From Megamonas hypermegale (lineage in GTDB: Bacteria > Bacillota > Negativicutes > Selenomonadales > Selenomonadaceae): a DNA stretch of 64,000 nt. Made by a program: the position numbers and the translations under genes. The notes below the pieces were generated by a model, which did no database searches, had not been told where the DNA came from, and was given only the letters and a program-made list of their open reading frames with translations. This document shows, piece after piece, positions 62,983 through 64,000 of this stretch (positions are counted from its first letter, which is position 1; the number at the start of each line of letters is the position of its first letter). The DNA lies in the NCBI RefSeq assembly GCF_900187035.1, contig NZ_LT906446.1:1736001-1800000 (forward strand), read 5' to 3'.

Positions 62983-63058
62983 GGGCGGTTAGCTCAGCTG
63001 GGAGAGCGCTTGCCTTACAAGCAAGATGTCAGCAGTTCGATCCTGTTACCGCCCACCA
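62983..63058 (+). tRNA. tRNA-Val (anticodon TAC), copy 2
   Basis: Identical by eye to copy 1 over 76 bases. It ends the operon. Confidence 0.97.
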
Positions 63059-63072
63059 TATAAAATAAGTAC

Positions 63073-63101
63073 CTACCCTCTCTCTTTTGGGTAGTTTTTT
63101 T
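63073..63101 (+). terminator. Terminator of the tRNA operon
   Basis: CTACCC/GGGTAG stem with a 10-base loop and TTTTTTTAT tail, 14 bp after the last tRNA. Confidence 0.8.
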
Positions 63102-63113
63102 ATGCCTATTATC

Positions 63114-63146
63114 AGAGGAAAGATATATTCTTTCCTCTTTTTTTAT
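63114..63146 (+). terminator. Second terminator after the tRNA operon
   Basis: AGAGGAAAGA/TCTTTCCTCT perfect 10-bp stem, 5-base loop, T-rich tail. It backs up the first one. Confidence 0.8.
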
Positions 63147-63236
63147 TTTATAAATAAAATATTCACCTTCCACTAAAAAATTTTTTATGATAAACTCATT
63201 TTATAATCAAAATTAACTGATAAAGGAGCTTTATTT

Positions 63237-64000
63237 ATGATTAAATGGATTATTTCCGATATGGACGGAACTTTATTAATCGACCATAACAGATTACCAG
63301 ATGACTTTGATGAAGTCATGGAAATGTTAAAACAAAAAAATATCATGTTTTCACCTGCTAGCGGTCGTCAATATCAAGCTTTAGCTTGTCATTTTCCAAA
63401 ATATAAAGACGATTTACTCTTTATTTCTGAAAACGGCACCTATGTTTGCCAACATGGCAAAGAATTATTCTCTTATACATTTTCTCCTGATAATATTAAA
63501 TGTATTTTTGAAAGCCTCACTAAATTACAAGATGTTTTTGTAGTAGTTAGTGGCAAAAAAAATTCTTATGTAATTTCTCAAGACCCTGCTTTTGTCAAAG
63601 AATTAAATCTTTATTTTACTCAATACGAAGTTCTCGATGACTTTTCTAAAATAGATGATGATATCATAAAATTTGCCATCTGTGACGCACATCATCACAA
63701 TGCTAGAAAAAATATCTATGAAAAATTATCCTTTTTAAAAGAAAAAATGCAAGTTGTATTGAGTAGTGAAGTATGGGTTGATATAATACCTACTGGTGCT
63801 AATAAAGGTCTTGCAATAAAAAAATTACAAGAAAAATTAAATATAAAACCAGAAGAATGTGTCGCTTTTGGTGATTATCTAAATGACTATGAAATGCTTC
63901 AATCTGTATATTACAGTTATGCTATGGAAAACGCTGTACCAGAATTAAAAAAAGTAGCTCGTTTTATAGCTCCACCAAATTATGAAAACGGCGTAATGCG
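63237..64000 (+). CDS. Cof-type HAD-superfamily phosphatase, 3' end missing
   Basis: About 254 codons are visible. The catalytic motif I is SDMDGTLL (residues 7-14), motif II the SGRQYQAL region with Ser, and the motif IV block VAFGDYLNDYEML with Asp, just before the window ends. The C2-type cap contains VDIIPTGANKGLAIKKL. Cof proteins dephosphorylate sugar phosphates, flavins or other phosphates; the substrate is unknown. AAAGGAG precedes ATG 63237. No stop occurs before position 64000. Confidence 0.93.
   Translation, partial: MIKWIISDMDGTLLIDHNRLPDDFDEVMEMLKQKNIMFSPASGRQYQALACHFPKYKDDLLFISENGTYVCQHGKELFSYTFSPDNIKCIFESLTKLQDVFVVVSGKKNSYVISQDPAFVKELNLYFTQYEVLDDFSKIDDDIIKFAICDAHHHNARKNIYEKLSFLKEKMQVVLSSEVWVDIIPTGANKGLAIKKLQEKLNIKPEECVAFGDYLNDYEMLQSVYYSYAMENAVPELKKVARFIAPPNYENGVM

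Overview
The window reads as a stretch of a low-GC Firmicutes chromosome, most likely a Negativicutes of the Megamonas/Selenomonadaceae type. This placement rests on gene content and gene-family style, not on a 16S gene, and is an inference. It fits the single-chain 1250-residue PurL, split glycine decarboxylase, T-box and riboswitch control, Lar genes, two DAACS symporters and very AT-rich intergenic DNA. Coordinates use the start codons I judged best; several genes clearly start at GTG or TTG.

Region 1 (1-7130) is accessory DNA. It opens with an IS3-family (IS150-type) element cut by the window edge, whose outer end has interrupted a secreted beta-rich protein gene that was already decayed. 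Then come two tandem paralogous secreted proteins with nearly identical flanks but diverged cores, fragments of a 135-residue hypothetical gene, and a Fic toxin preceded by two different VbhA-like antitoxin genes. A 54-bp palindromic IS remnant that has beheaded another gene closes the block, so related IS ends bracket the whole block.

Region 2 (7160-15240) is core: a DeoD-type purine nucleoside phosphorylase with Asn at position 204, a YhcH/YjgK/YiaL protein, and a complete F1Fo ATP synthase operon (I, a, c, b, delta, alpha, gamma, beta, epsilon) on the minus strand.

Region 3 (15369-23828) holds an MscS channel and a GNAT acetyltransferase. A yybP-ykoY (Mn2+) riboswitch controls a TMEM165/GDT1-type Mn exporter, followed closely by DedA and larB. 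Then come larC2-larE, a possible promoter-terminator micro-transcript, and two DAACS symporters.

Region 4 (23937-35060) is the most distinctive part: a ureide (allantoin) catabolic island. A PucR regulator (plus strand) diverges from allC-allE. On the minus strand a NitT/TauT-type ABC transporter (ATPase, permease, two lipoprotein binding proteins) runs into allantoinase, a D-2-hydroxyacid dehydrogenase and a second, divergent M20 amidohydrolase. Together these could carry imported allantoin to glyoxylate and ammonia, with glyoxylate then reduced. A perfect intrinsic terminator sits in the leader of this operon. purL (purine synthesis) lies directly upstream of it.

Region 5 (39226-51000): a DUF47-PiT phosphate pair (the PiT gene is a GC mosaic); an Lrp-type regulator and aminotransferase under an alanine-specifying T-box and two palindromic operators (alaR-alaT); then a glycine cleavage operon gcvT-gcvH-gcvPA-gcvPB-lplA-lpdA under a tandem glycine riboswitch.

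Region 6 (51090-64000): a secreted purple-acid-phosphatase-like enzyme, a small DUF4405 membrane protein, an MFS exporter with TetR and Crp/Fnr regulators, pth, an unusual radical SAM plus PaaK-like pair, sbcD-sbcC, a six-gene tRNA operon (Lys, Glu, Val, Asp, Phe, Val) and the start of a Cof-type HAD phosphatase.
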